Source: Luteimonas sp. S4-F44
GTDB taxonomy: Bacteria > Pseudomonadota > Gammaproteobacteria > Xanthomonadales > Xanthomonadaceae
Direction: 5' to 3'
Assembly: GCF_022637415.1 (NCBI RefSeq)
Contig: NZ_CP093340.1
Span: forward strand, 1,488,001-1,552,000
DNA: 64,000 nucleotides
Each line of letters opens with the position of its first letter. The stretch's first letter is position 1. Made by a program: the position numbers and the translations under genes. The notes beneath the pieces are model-generated. The model was not told where the DNA came from, searched no databases, and saw nothing but the letters and a program-made list of their open reading frames with translations. Below, piece by piece: positions 9,347-18,119 of the stretch.

Positions 9347-11569
9347 ATGACCACCACCAGACTCGGCCGCGCGTTGCTGTGCGCGCTGGCCATTGCCGTC
9401 CCCGGCCCGGCGCTGACGGCGCAAGATTCAACGGCCGCCATGCCGTGGATGGATCCGGATAAGTCGCCGGATGCGCGCGCCGCGCTGCTGGTCGCGGCGA
9501 TGACCCAGGACGAGAAGTTCCAGTTGCTGCGCAGCCGCTTCGCGATCGGCGAGAACAAGCCGGCCGAGGCGCTGACCGCGGCCGGCTATGTGGCGCCGAT
9601 CTCGCGCCTGGGCATTCCGGCGCAAGGCCTCCTCGATGCGGGCCTGGGCGTCACCAACCCCGGTGGCGCGCGCGAAGGCGACCACGCCACCGCAATGCCG
9701 TCGGGACCGGCGACCGCATCGACCTGGAGCCGCGAGGTGGCATTCCTGGGCGGCCAGACGATGGGCCGCGAAGCGTGGCGGCAGGGCTTCAATGTGCTTC
9801 TGGCCGGCAGCGTCAACCTGCAGCGCGATCCGCGCAACGGGCGCAATTTCGAGTACGCCGGCGAGGATCCGCTGCTGGCCGGCACGCTGGTCGGCGAGTC
9901 GATCCGCGGCGTGCAGTCGCAGCACGTGCTCTCGACGATGAAGCACTACGCGCTCAACGACATGGAGACGCATCGCAATTTCCACAGCGCGCAGATCGGC
10001 GACCGTGCGATGCACGAATCCGACCTGCTCGCGTTCCGCATCGCGCTGGAAATCGGCGCGCCCGGCTCGGTGATGTGCAGTTACAACCGCATCAACGGCG
10101 TCTATGGCTGCGAGCACGACGAACTGCTCAACAACGTGCTCAAGCGCGACTGGAAGTACCCCGGCTATGTGATGTCCGACTGGGGTGGGGTGCACAGCGC
10201 GTCGAAAGCGGCGCTCGCCGGGCTGGACCAGCAGTCGGCAGGCGAGGTGTTTGACAAGGCGGTGTACTTCGACCGTCCGCTGCGCATGGCGGTCGATGCG
10301 GGCGTCGTGCCGCAGGCGCGGGTCGACGACATGGCCCATCGCATCCTGCGCAGCCTGATCGCGGTCGGCGCGTTCGACCATCCGCCGCAACGCCAGCCGC
10401 CCGACGCCGAACTCGACGCGGCGGGCTTTGCGGTCGCGCAGCGCACCGCCGAAGAGGGTGCCGTCCTGCTGCGCAATGCGGACGACCTGCTGCCGCTCGG
10501 CACCGATGTGCGCCGGATCGCGGTGATCGGCGGCCATGCCGACCGCGGCGTGATCGCTGGCGGCGGCTCGTCGATGGTCGGCTGGACCTCGCGTGGGCCC
10601 AACGCAGTGCCGGGCGTGAAGCCGACCACCTGGCCCGGGCCGGTGATGTTCCAGCCGTCCTCGCCGTTGCTGGCCTTGCGCGAGGCGGCACCGCAGGCAC
10701 GCGTCGACTACGCCGACGGCCGCGACCGCGCCGCTGCGGCGCGACTCGCGCGCGAGGCTGACGTGGCGATCGTGTTCGCGACCCAATGGTCGGCCGAGTC
10801 GGTGGACCTGCCGGACATGCACCTGCCCGATGGCCAAGACGCGCTGGTCGAGGCCGTTGTCGCGGCCAATCCGCGCACGGTGGTGGTGCTGCAGACCAAT
10901 GGCCCGGTCACGTTGCCCTGGGCCGATCGCGTGCCGGCGATCCTGCAGGCGTGGTACCCGGGTATCCGCGGCGGCGAGGCGATCGCACGCCTGCTCACCG
11001 GCGCGGCCAATCCGTCCGGGCGCCTGCCGGTCACCTGGCCGGTGGATGTCGCGCAACTACCGCGGCCGCACGTGCCGGGCTTGGGCTTCGACCCGCCGCA
11101 GAAGCCCGACGACACGATCGATTACGACATCGAAGGCGCGAACGTCGGCTACCGATGGTTCGCGGCCAAGGATCTGACGCCGCGCTACGCGTTCGGCCAC
11201 GGCCTGTCGTATGCCCAGTTCGCGTTGTCGGATCTGACCGTGCAGGCCGACGGCGACCGTCTGACCGCGCGCTTCGCCGTCCGCAATACCGGCGCGCGTG
11301 CCGGTGCGGCGGTGCCGCAGCTCTACGTGCACCTGCCCGAGGGCCACACCACGCCGCTGCGACTGGTCGGCTGGGACAAGCTCGATCTGCAACCGGGCGA
11401 AGCGCGCCAGGTCGAAGTGGCGCTGGCCCCGCGCCTGTTCGCCGACTACGACCCAGCCACCCGCAGCTGGCGCATTCCCGCCGGCCGCTACCGCGTGGCG
11501 CTCGGGCAGTCGGCCGCCGACATCGCGGAGACGGCGACGCTGCAGCTGACCGAACGCATCCTCGACTGA
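9347..11569 (+). CDS. Secreted GH3 beta-glucosidase
   Basis: A 740-residue glycoside hydrolase family 3 protein. ATG at 9347 has AGGAGA (9331-9336) in front and gives a clean signal peptide cleaved near ALTAQ. The open frame further upstream lies inside the preceding gene. The N-terminal barrel holds the KHYALNDMETHR block and the nucleophile region GYVMSDWGG (the Asp is the nucleophile). The alpha/beta sandwich follows, and then a fibronectin III-like domain after the AFGHGLSYAQF motif. It should remove glucose from the non-reducing ends of oligosaccharides in the periplasm. In this locus it would finish degradation begun by the GH144-type enzyme. It starts 83 bases after the discoidin glycosidase and is probably co-transcribed with it. 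Confidence 0.88.
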   Translation: MTTTRLGRALLCALAIAVPGPALTAQDSTAAMPWMDPDKSPDARAALLVAAMTQDEKFQLLRSRFAIGENKPAEALTAAGYVAPISRLGIPAQGLLDAGLGVTNPGGAREGDHATAMPSGPATASTWSREVAFLGGQTMGREAWRQGFNVLLAGSVNLQRDPRNGRNFEYAGEDPLLAGTLVGESIRGVQSQHVLSTMKHYALNDMETHRNFHSAQIGDRAMHESDLLAFRIALEIGAPGSVMCSYNRINGVYGCEHDELLNNVLKRDWKYPGYVMSDWGGVHSASKAALAGLDQQSAGEVFDKAVYFDRPLRMAVDAGVVPQARVDDMAHRILRSLIAVGAFDHPPQRQPPDAELDAAGFAVAQRTAEEGAVLLRNADDLLPLGTDVRRIAVIGGHADRGVIAGGGSSMVGWTSRGPNAVPGVKPTTWPGPVMFQPSSPLLALREAAPQARVDYADGRDRAAAARLAREADVAIVFATQWSAESVDLPDMHLPDGQDALVEAVVAANPRTVVVLQTNGPVTLPWADRVPAILQAWYPGIRGGEAIARLLTGAANPSGRLPVTWPVDVAQLPRPHVPGLGFDPPQKPDDTIDYDIEGANVGYRWFAAKDLTPRYAFGHGLSYAQFALSDLTVQADGDRLTARFAVRNTGARAGAAVPQLYVHLPEGHTTPLRLVGWDKLDLQPGEARQVEVALAPRLFADYDPATRSWRIPAGRYRVALGQSAADIAETATLQLTERILD

Positions 11570-11583
11570 GCACCACGCGCCCC

Positions 11584-11650
11584 AAAACCGGGGTCAGAGT
11601 GGGATTTCGCGTTCAATGAGACTCGAAATTGCACTGTGACCCAGTTTTGA
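11584..11650 (+). repeat. GGGGTCAGAGTG-family inverted repeat, first pair
   Basis: The arm at 11584-11609 (AAAACCGGGGTCAGAGTG, then GGATTTCG) is matched by an inverted, slightly diverged arm at 11625-11649. They would form a stem of about 24 bp with a 15-nt loop. The same arm sequence recurs at 11666-11728 and after gyrA (34749-34895), so it is a dispersed family. Confidence 0.8.
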
Positions 11651-11665
11651 GGGGGCAATCGGGCG

Positions 11666-11728
11666 AAAAAACGGGGTCAGGCTGCCATTTCGAGCGCAGC
11701 TTTGAATTGCACTCTGACCCCGTTTTAG
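11666..11728 (+). repeat. GGGGTCAGAGTG-family inverted repeat, second pair
   Basis: A second pair lies 15 bases after the first. AAAAACGGGGTCAG begins at 11666, and its inverted partner GCACTCTGACCCCGTTTT ends at 11727. Together the two pairs fill most of the 290-base gap between the GH3 gene and the unknown protein. A T-run in the second arm could help termination. Confidence 0.8.
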
Positions 11729-11859
11729 CTGGAGGGGCGGCTTGCTCGGTGCGCGCTAGGGTCGCCCCCAGTGGAGGGAGAGGACTTGTCGTTGCTAACC
11801 TCGGTGCTCCAGGCCCGGCCTGTGTTCCAGATCCGGGCTTCGTCCTTGCGGAGTTCGCG

Positions 11860-14400
11860 ATGAATGCCCAGGTCTCAGCCCAACGTCCGTTCGATCCACC
11901 GCCGCCGCCCGTCGTGGACACGCTGCAGGGCGCGTCCCGCGACACCGCCAATGCCACCATCGCGGGCATGGACGCCGCCGCGATCGACACGCTGCGCAGC
12001 GACGTACAGGCGCTGCCGGCCAGCGAACGGCAGGGGCTGCTGAACGAGTTGGCGACCCGGCTCGACGCCGGCAACCTGACACGCCTGCACGACGTCTTCG
12101 GGCAGGACGCGGTGGCGTCGGCCGTCGACATGCGCGCGCCGGCCGATGTTCGAGAGGCGTATCAGGCGACGTCGGGCGGGACTACGCCTGCGGCGCTCGA
12201 CCCGGGCCCTGCGCTGCCGCCGATGGACATCGCCCGGATCGAGGCGCAGCAGCGCCAGCGAGCGCAGGACGATTTCTCGGCAGGGGGCCTCGATACCGGC
12301 GCGATCAGCGGGCCCTACCAACTGTCCGAGCTGGCGCGTGAGCACGCGACAGAGCCTGCGTATCTCGCCGAACTGGTCCGGCTTGCGGACGATGCCGATC
12401 TGCTCGCATCGGTTGTCGCACCCCTCCATGGGCTCTACAGCCGCGACTCTGGAGGCGGCTACGCATTCGGCGGTGCCGACGGCGATGCCGCGCGCGAGGC
12501 CATGACGCATGCGCTCGGCGTCGCGGTCGAACGTGGTGTGCTCAGCGAGGGCGGCATCCGGCACGCCGCGGCCGACAGCGCGGGCTGGGCCGATGTTGCT
12601 GGCAGGCTGGGCATCGACAACGTGGGGCGGACACAGGCGAGCAGCGACGCGGCGACGAAGCTCGAGTCGCTGGGCAAGGACTACGACGACGCCAAGAAGG
12701 CGGTCGACAAGCTCGATGAGGAGCTCGCCACGCACCTGCTGCGCGCCGGTCCGCTGGACCGCGAACAACGGGCGGCGTTCATTGACAAGTTCCGCGAAGC
12801 CGAGGGCCATGCAGAGGTCTATGCGGCCGAAGCAGAGGCGGGCCAGGCACTCGTCAACTATGTCCAGGCCAACCGCGAGACTCTGATGGCAGCGGCGGTA
12901 CGCGATCCTCAGGTCGCCGAGCAGCTCGTCGATAGCCTGGGCCGTCTGGCCGATTCGGGTCACGGCAAGTTCGCGCTTGAACTGCTCGGCGAGATCCAGG
13001 GCACGCCCGGTTCGGCCCTGGCCGAGGCGTTCGAGGCGCATACCGATACCCTGCAGGGTGAGCTCTTCGAACGGATCGCCAGCGCGGCGACCGTCGAGAT
13101 CGTCACCCGGCATGATGGCAATCTGCAGGCAGCACTCGCCGATCTGAAGGACGCCTTTGCGCCACTGAAGGATGCCAAGGGGCTATTTGACGGCGTCAAA
13201 GGCGGCATCAGCAGCTTCAAGGACGGCATGGCAATGATGGACGCGGTTGCCGCTGGTAACTTCGATCCACTGAAGAAACTCGGCGACGGCTTCGGCGACG
13301 CATCGCCATTTGCGCGCGCGATGTCGGGTGTCGGCGTCGTAATGGGGGCGATCAAAGCTGCGGAGAGTGGGCAGGAAGGCGCGTATCTTGAGGCGGTGCA
13401 GGGTTTCGCGTCGGCGGGCGAAAGTGGCCTTAACTTGCTGGCGGGCGCGTCCAAGCATTTCGCCGACGCGGGACGCTTGGCGCAGTATGGCGATGATGCT
13501 GCGCGTTTCGGCGCGTTCGCTGCAAAGATCGCACCCGGGCTCGGCGTGATCGCGAGCGCAACGTCGATGGCAATCAATCTGCAGAAGACCTCCGACGGCG
13601 GCAACGTAGGCTATGCAGTTGCCGCAATGGGCGATGTCTTCGGCATGCTCGGCAGCGCCGTGGCCGTGGTGCCCGGGCCGGGTACGGCTGCCGGCGCGAT
13701 CGTCAGCGGTATCGGGGCGGTGATTTCGGCGATCGGCGGCGGCATCGGCGACGCGATCGACAAGCATCAGACGCGCGAGGAACTGCGTGGCTATCTCGAA
13801 GCCACGGGCATGGATGCTGACATGATCGAGTCGATGCTCGGCAGTGGCGAGGCGATGAACAACGTTGCGGCTGGACTCGGTATCTCAGGAGAGCAGTGGC
13901 AGGCAATGTTGGCATCCGATCCTGCGCTTGCCTACGCGCCATATGTGTTCAAGTCGGTTGCCGACGGTTACGGGTTGCAGGGAGATCAGGCCGTCGAGTT
14001 GTTCAAGCGGATGCATGCCGAAGATCCGCAGGCAATGCTTGCGCTCATGCGCGAGTTCGGCGAGAAACCGCAGGCAGGCGTCGACGTTGGACTGTTGGCC
14101 CGTCAGTTCCTCGAACAGAACTTCCCGGACGCGCACGCCTATGCGCGCAGTCAGGAAACGTCGGCGACGCGGCCCGACGGCTCTTCTAAGACACCGGCCG
14201 AGATTGCTGAGGGCGATTACGCGGGCATTCGCAGCGGCAAGAACTCCGAGATTTACGGCAAGGCCGAGGACCTGCTCCGGGCCAACGACAATCACGATTA
14301 TCGCGTCCGGGTGCTGGAATTGCTGTATGCGGACAACCGGTCCGACGCCGTCTTGGAACTGGGAATCCAGTACGGCGTGATGCCCGACGAACTGCGCTGA
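11860..14400 (+). CDS. Unrecognised 846-residue protein with a hydrophobic Gly/Ala hairpin
   Basis: I do not recognise this protein. ATG at 11860 is chosen because GGAG (11850-11853) sits 6 bases upstream; the open frame runs back to about 11629 through repeat DNA. There is no signal peptide. Residues 1-100 are Pro/Ala-rich, then largely alpha-helical, with a charged coiled-coil-like stretch about 265-330. Residues about 550-575 and 584-634 are hydrophobic and rich in Gly, Ala and Val (MLGSAVAVVPGPGTAAG and VISAIGGGIGDAI), like a membrane-inserting helical hairpin. The remainder is soluble and helical. Its third positions look less GC-rich than those of the neighbours, especially after 13300. 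It stands alone between repeats and a pseudogene. A toxin or secreted effector is possible, but nothing visible proves that. Confidence 0.7.
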   Translation: MNAQVSAQRPFDPPPPPVVDTLQGASRDTANATIAGMDAAAIDTLRSDVQALPASERQGLLNELATRLDAGNLTRLHDVFGQDAVASAVDMRAPADVREAYQATSGGTTPAALDPGPALPPMDIARIEAQQRQRAQDDFSAGGLDTGAISGPYQLSELAREHATEPAYLAELVRLADDADLLASVVAPLHGLYSRDSGGGYAFGGADGDAAREAMTHALGVAVERGVLSEGGIRHAAADSAGWADVAGRLGIDNVGRTQASSDAATKLESLGKDYDDAKKAVDKLDEELATHLLRAGPLDREQRAAFIDKFREAEGHAEVYAAEAEAGQALVNYVQANRETLMAAAVRDPQVAEQLVDSLGRLADSGHGKFALELLGEIQGTPGSALAEAFEAHTDTLQGELFERIASAATVEIVTRHDGNLQAALADLKDAFAPLKDAKGLFDGVKGGISSFKDGMAMMDAVAAGNFDPLKKLGDGFGDASPFARAMSGVGVVMGAIKAAESGQEGAYLEAVQGFASAGESGLNLLAGASKHFADAGRLAQYGDDAARFGAFAAKIAPGLGVIASATSMAINLQKTSDGGNVGYAVAAMGDVFGMLGSAVAVVPGPGTAAGAIVSGIGAVISAIGGGIGDAIDKHQTREELRGYLEATGMDADMIESMLGSGEAMNNVAAGLGISGEQWQAMLASDPALAYAPYVFKSVADGYGLQGDQAVELFKRMHAEDPQAMLALMREFGEKPQAGVDVGLLARQFLEQNFPDAHAYARSQETSATRPDGSSKTPAEIAEGDYAGIRSGKNSEIYGKAEDLLRANDNHDYRVRVLELLYADNRSDAVLELGIQYGVMPDELR

Positions 14401-14516
14401 TACGGACGCGGCCTACGTCGCGAAACGGGCCGGGGGGGCCAGTCTTAGCGGCTGAGGGAGCGGTGTCCGACGCATCTGGGCATCGGATCCGGAGGGCGCG
14501 TTGTTGCCCCCACCGC

Positions 14517-14684
14517 TCAGTACGTGTACTGCACCTGCACCCACAGCGTGTCGATGGCGGCGGTGCGCGTCGCGTCATCGCTGCGATGGCGCGCAAGCTT
14601 GAGCAGGCCGTCGAGGTCGTTCACGCCCCGAATTGCGTGCGCATAGGACAGGTCGATCTCGGTGCCGTCATCGCTGCCACCACG
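14517..14684 (-). pseudogene. 3' remnant of an outer-membrane porin gene
   Basis: Read on the minus strand, 14684 to 14517 encodes about 55 residues that look like the last strands of an outer-membrane barrel: GTEIDLSYAHAIRG, then DGLLKLARHRSD, then TLWVQVQYTY and a stop. The terminal aromatic (Tyr) and alternating pattern fit the C-terminus of an alginate-export or OprB-like porin. An in-frame stop at 14685-14687 precedes it, and eda ends 14 bases further on, so the rest of the gene is missing. It lies just downstream of the glucose-catabolic operon, where a carbohydrate porin would make sense. The remainder of 14401-14700 shows nothing else. Confidence 0.6.
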
Positions 14685-14700
14685 TCAGGGCGAATGATCG

Positions 14701-15372
14701 TCAGGCGGCGCGCGCCTCGCGCACGATGGCCGCGGCCTGCGCCGAGGCCTCGCGCACGCGCGCGTAGTCGCCGGCCGCCAGCCACGCCTTGTCGAGCATC
14801 CACGAGCCGCCCACGCACAGCACGTTCGGCTGCGCCAGGAACTCGGCAGCGTTGGCGGCGGAAATGCCGCCGGTCGGGCAGAAGCGCATGTCCTGCACCG
14901 GGCCGGCCAAGCCCTTGAGCATCGCCAGGCCGCCGACCGCGTTGGCCGGGAACAGCTTGCAGTTGCGGAAGCCCAGGTCGCGCAGGGCGAGGAATTCGGT
15001 CGGCGTTGCGGCGCCGGGCACCGCCGGCACCGCGGCCTGCGCCAAGGCCTCGGCCAGACGCGGGGTCGTGCCCGGCGTGACGAGGAAATCAGCGCCGGCG
15101 TCGATCGAGGCGCGGATATTGTCGGCACTGAGCACGGTGCCGGCGCCGATGACGATCTCTGGGCGCTCGCGTTTGAGCATGGCCAGGGCGTCGATCGCGA
15201 TCGGCGTGCGCAGGGTCAGTTCCAGTGTGGTTAGGCCGCCTTCGAGCAGGGCGTCGGCGAGCGCGCGCGCCTGGTCGAGCGTGTCGACGGTGATCACCGG
15301 CAGCACGCCGGCAGCCCGCAGCAGGTCGGCGGCGCGCTGCTGGCGGTCGGACATCGGGGAAACGTGTGGCAT
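14701..15372 (-). CDS. eda: 2-dehydro-3-deoxy-6-phosphogluconate aldolase
   Basis: A 223-residue KDPG/KHG aldolase that splits KDPG into pyruvate and glyceraldehyde 3-phosphate, the last step of the Entner-Doudoroff pathway. The barrel shows TLELTLRT with the catalytic Glu, GAGTVLSADNI, and the Schiff-base Lys in NCKLFPANAVGG. The phosphate-binding FCPTGGIS follows. ATG at 15372 is preferred: it is 4 bases past the edd stop and has AAGGA upstream. An internal ATG at 15354 would shorten it by six residues. It is last in the zwf-glk-pgl-edd-eda operon. Confidence 0.95.
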   Translation of the reverse strand: MPHVSPMSDRQQRAADLLRAAGVLPVITVDTLDQARALADALLEGGLTTLELTLRTPIAIDALAMLKRERPEIVIGAGTVLSADNIRASIDAGADFLVTPGTTPRLAEALAQAAVPAVPGAATPTEFLALRDLGFRNCKLFPANAVGGLAMLKGLAGPVQDMRFCPTGGISAANAAEFLAQPNVLCVGGSWMLDKAWLAAGDYARVREASAQAAAIVREARAA

Positions 15373-15376
15373 GAGC

Positions 15377-17293
15377 TCAGTTGTCCTTTTCGGCATGCGG
15401 CGCATCGGCGGCGGCACCGCCCGCGCCCAGATCGTACTCGGCGTCGTAGTCCAATACCGCGCCATGGAACGTGGGCGGTCCGCAGGAGATCGACAGCGCG
15501 CCCTGGTCGGCCGGGGAGACGTTGGCGCGGTTGAAGGCGAACAGGTTGCGCCCGAAGTCGGTCGGCGCCGGCGCGGTGTCGGGCGCGGCCTCGCGGCGCT
15601 GCCACTCGTCGGCATCGACCAGCGCTTCGAGAATGCCGGCCTCGCCGTCCAGGCGCACGATGTCGCCCTCGCGCAGGTAGGCCAGTGGGCCGCCCCGCGC
15701 GGCTTCGGGAGTGACGTGGATCGCCGCGGGGATCTTGCCCGACGCACCCGACAGGCGGCCGTCGGTGACCAGCGCCACCCGCCGGCCCTGGTTCTGCAGC
15801 ATGCCGAGCAGCGGCGCGAGCGAATGCAGTTCGGGCATGCCGTTGGCCTTCGGGCCCTGGTAGCGCACGACCGCAACGAAATCGCGCGGTAGCGCGCCGG
15901 CCGCATGCAGGCGGTTGAGCGCCTGCGGGGCATCGACGACGACGGCCGGGGCCTCGATCATGCGGAACTCCGGCTTGACCGCCGAGAGCTTGATCAGCGC
16001 GCGCCCGAGATTGCCGCGCAGCAGGCGCAGGCCGCCATGGGCCTCGAACGGCGCCGAGACCGGACGCAGCACCGCGTCGTCGGCGCTGGAGTCGATGCCC
16101 GGCGTGTACACCAGGCGGTCGCCGTCGACCTTGGGGTCGTCGCAGTAGGCGCGCATGCCGCCGGCGACGACGGTCGGGATGTCGTCGTGCATCAGCCCGG
16201 CGTCGAGCAGTTCGCGGAACACGAAGGCGTTGCCGCCGGCGGCGTGGTAGCGGTTTACGTCCGCCTCGCCGTTGGGATAGACCCGTGCCAGCAGCGGCAC
16301 GATCTGCGACAGCGCGTCCATGTCGTCCCAGGTCAACACGATGCCGGCCGCGCGCGCGACCGCGATCCAGTGGATCGTGTGGTTGGTCGAGCCGCCGGTG
16401 GCCATCAGCATCGCGATCGCGTTGACGATGGCGCGCTCGTCGATCAGTTCGCCCAGCGGTCGGTAGTCCTCGCCCAGCGCGGTGATCGCCAGCGCGCGCG
16501 CGACCGCTTCGCGGGTGAACGCATCGCGCAGCGGGGTGCCCGGGTTGATGAACGCCGCGCTGGGCAACTGCACGCCCATCGCCTCGAGCAGGGTCTGGTT
16601 GGAGTTCGCGGTGCCGTAGAAGGTGCAGGTGCCGGGCGAGTGGTAGGACTGCGCCTCGACCTCGAGCAGTTCGGCGCGCGTGGCCTCGCCGGCGGCGTAG
16701 CGCTCGCGCACCTCGGCCTTGGTCTTGTTCGGCACGCCGGAGGTCATCGGTCCGCCCGGCACGAACACTGCGGGCAGATGGCCGTAGGCGAGGGCGCCGA
16801 TGAGCAGGCCCGGCACGATCTTGTCGCAGATGCCTAAGTACAGGCTGGCGTCGAACATGTCGTGCGACAGGCCGATTGCGGTCGCCTGGGCGATGACGTC
16901 GCGCGAGAATAGCGACAGTTCCATGCCGGCACGGCCCTGAGTCACGCCGTCGCACATCGCCGGCACGCCGCCGGCGACCTGCGCGGTCGCGCCGAGCGCG
17001 CGCGCGGTCTGGCGGATGAATTCCGGATACGGCTCGTAGGGCTGGTGCGCCGAGAGCATGTCGTTGTAGGCGGTGATGATGCCCAGGTTCGGCGTCGGCT
17101 CGTTGCGCAGGCGCAGCTTGTCGGTCGGCCCGCACCCGGCAAAGCCGTGGGCGAGGTTCGCGCAGCTCAGGCGACCGCGCAGCGGACCGTCGTCGCGCAT
17201 GCGCGCGATGCCGTCCAGATACGCGCGGCGCGACGCGGCGCTGCGTTTGCGGATGCGCTCGGTGACGGAATGCAGAACGGGATGCAGGCTCAT
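15377..17293 (-). CDS. edd: Phosphogluconate dehydratase
   Basis: A 638-residue IlvD/Edd-family [4Fe-4S] dehydratase converting 6-phosphogluconate to KDPG. Family blocks are intact: [32 protein letters not shown] with a cluster Cys, [22 protein letters not shown] with a further cluster Cys, and [21 protein letters not shown]. It is somewhat longer than the E. coli enzyme (603) because of N- and C-terminal extensions. It is encoded 4 bases before eda and 73 bases after pgl, in one operon. Confidence 0.96.
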   Translation of the reverse strand: MSLHPVLHSVTERIRKRSAASRRAYLDGIARMRDDGPLRGRLSCANLAHGFAGCGPTDKLRLRNEPTPNLGIITAYNDMLSAHQPYEPYPEFIRQTARALGATAQVAGGVPAMCDGVTQGRAGMELSLFSRDVIAQATAIGLSHDMFDASLYLGICDKIVPGLLIGALAYGHLPAVFVPGGPMTSGVPNKTKAEVRERYAAGEATRAELLEVEAQSYHSPGTCTFYGTANSNQTLLEAMGVQLPSAAFINPGTPLRDAFTREAVARALAITALGEDYRPLGELIDERAIVNAIAMLMATGGSTNHTIHWIAVARAAGIVLTWDDMDALSQIVPLLARVYPNGEADVNRYHAAGGNAFVFRELLDAGLMHDDIPTVVAGGMRAYCDDPKVDGDRLVYTPGIDSSADDAVLRPVSAPFEAHGGLRLLRGNLGRALIKLSAVKPEFRMIEAPAVVVDAPQALNRLHAAGALPRDFVAVVRYQGPKANGMPELHSLAPLLGMLQNQGRRVALVTDGRLSGASGKIPAAIHVTPEAARGGPLAYLREGDIVRLDGEAGILEALVDADEWQRREAAPDTAPAPTDFGRNLFAFNRANVSPADQGALSISCGPPTFHGAVLDYDAEYDLGAGGAAADAPHAEKDN

Positions 17294-17366
17294 TGGCGGC
17301 GGCGATGAGATGGAAAGGAGGGAAGGGGCGCCCGGGTGCGCGGACGCGGCGCACGGGTGTCGTCGA

Positions 17367-18119
17367 TCACGGGCACCAGTGCACGTGCAAGTCTGCGCCC
17401 GGCACGGTCAAGGCGATGCGCGCCGGATACTCGTGGACGTCGTCACTGCGCAACAGTTGCTCGAGCAGCGCGCGCTTACGCTCGCCGCGGATCAACAGGA
17501 TCCGCGTGTGCGCCGGCGCCAGGCCGGCCGGCGTGAGGCTGATGCGGCGGGCCCAGCGCTGGGCGCCCGGGCAACCGGTCGCATCGACGCCGACGTAGGG
17601 TGTGGTCGCCGATAACGCGGCATCGAGGTCCTGCATGCCGGGGAACAGCGACGCGGTGTGGCCGTCGTCGCCCATGCCCAGCACCACGACGCCGGCCGGC
17701 TGGCGCGCATGCAGGTTGGCGGTCGACAGCGCTTCGTCGAACGGGCGGCCGGCCCGCGTGATCGTCTCCAGCCGCGCCTGCTGCGCCTTGTTCTGGATCA
17801 GCGTTTCGCGCACCAGGCGCGCATTGCTGTCCGGGTCTTCGGGCAGCAGCCAGCGCTCGTCGACCAGCGCGACGTCGACGTTTTCCCACGGCAACGGCGA
17901 CTTCGACAGCGCGGCATAGACCGGGCCGGGCGTCTTGCCGCCCGACAGCAGCAGACGGGCACGCGGCCGCTCGCGCAGGTCGCGCGCGATCGCCGAGGAA
18001 ATCGCGATCGCGGCGCCCCAGGTCCACTGGGTGGCCGAGTCGTAGGCGTGCAGGTGCATGCGCCCATCGTGACCGATTCGGGCCACGTTGCCAAAGCCGT
18101 CGGCGTGCTCGCCGGTCAC
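17367..18119 (-). CDS. pgl: 6-phosphogluconolactonase
   Basis: A 250-residue DevB/Pgl-type lactonase that hydrolyses 6-phosphogluconolactone to 6-phosphogluconate. Motifs are RARLLLSGGKTPGPVY (sugar-phosphate site), VALVDERW, and VVLGMGDDGHTASLFPG with the catalytic His. The GTG at 18119 is taken as start because it overlaps the glk stop as GTGA, exactly as glk overlaps zwf. An ATG at 18059, 20 codons in (MHLHAYDS), is the alternative and gives the more usual N-terminus. Third gene of the operon. Confidence 0.88.
   Translation of the reverse strand: MTGEHADGFGNVARIGHDGRMHLHAYDSATQWTWGAAIAISSAIARDLRERPRARLLLSGGKTPGPVYAALSKSPLPWENVDVALVDERWLLPEDPDSNARLVRETLIQNKAQQARLETITRAGRPFDEALSTANLHARQPAGVVVLGMGDDGHTASLFPGMQDLDAALSATTPYVGVDATGCPGAQRWARRISLTPAGLAPAHTRILLIRGERKRALLEQLLRSDDVHEYPARIALTVPGADLHVHWCP

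Noticed and set aside
5976..9431. An 1151-codon open frame on the minus strand opposite the discoidin glycosidase
   Set aside because: It is His/Arg/Gln/Ala-rich with no domain, and mirrors the high-GC third positions of the plus-strand gene.
14160..14400. A possible XVIPCD (type IV effector) C-terminal domain in the 846-residue protein
   Set aside because: The Gln-rich tail and the conserved motifs of that domain are not visible.
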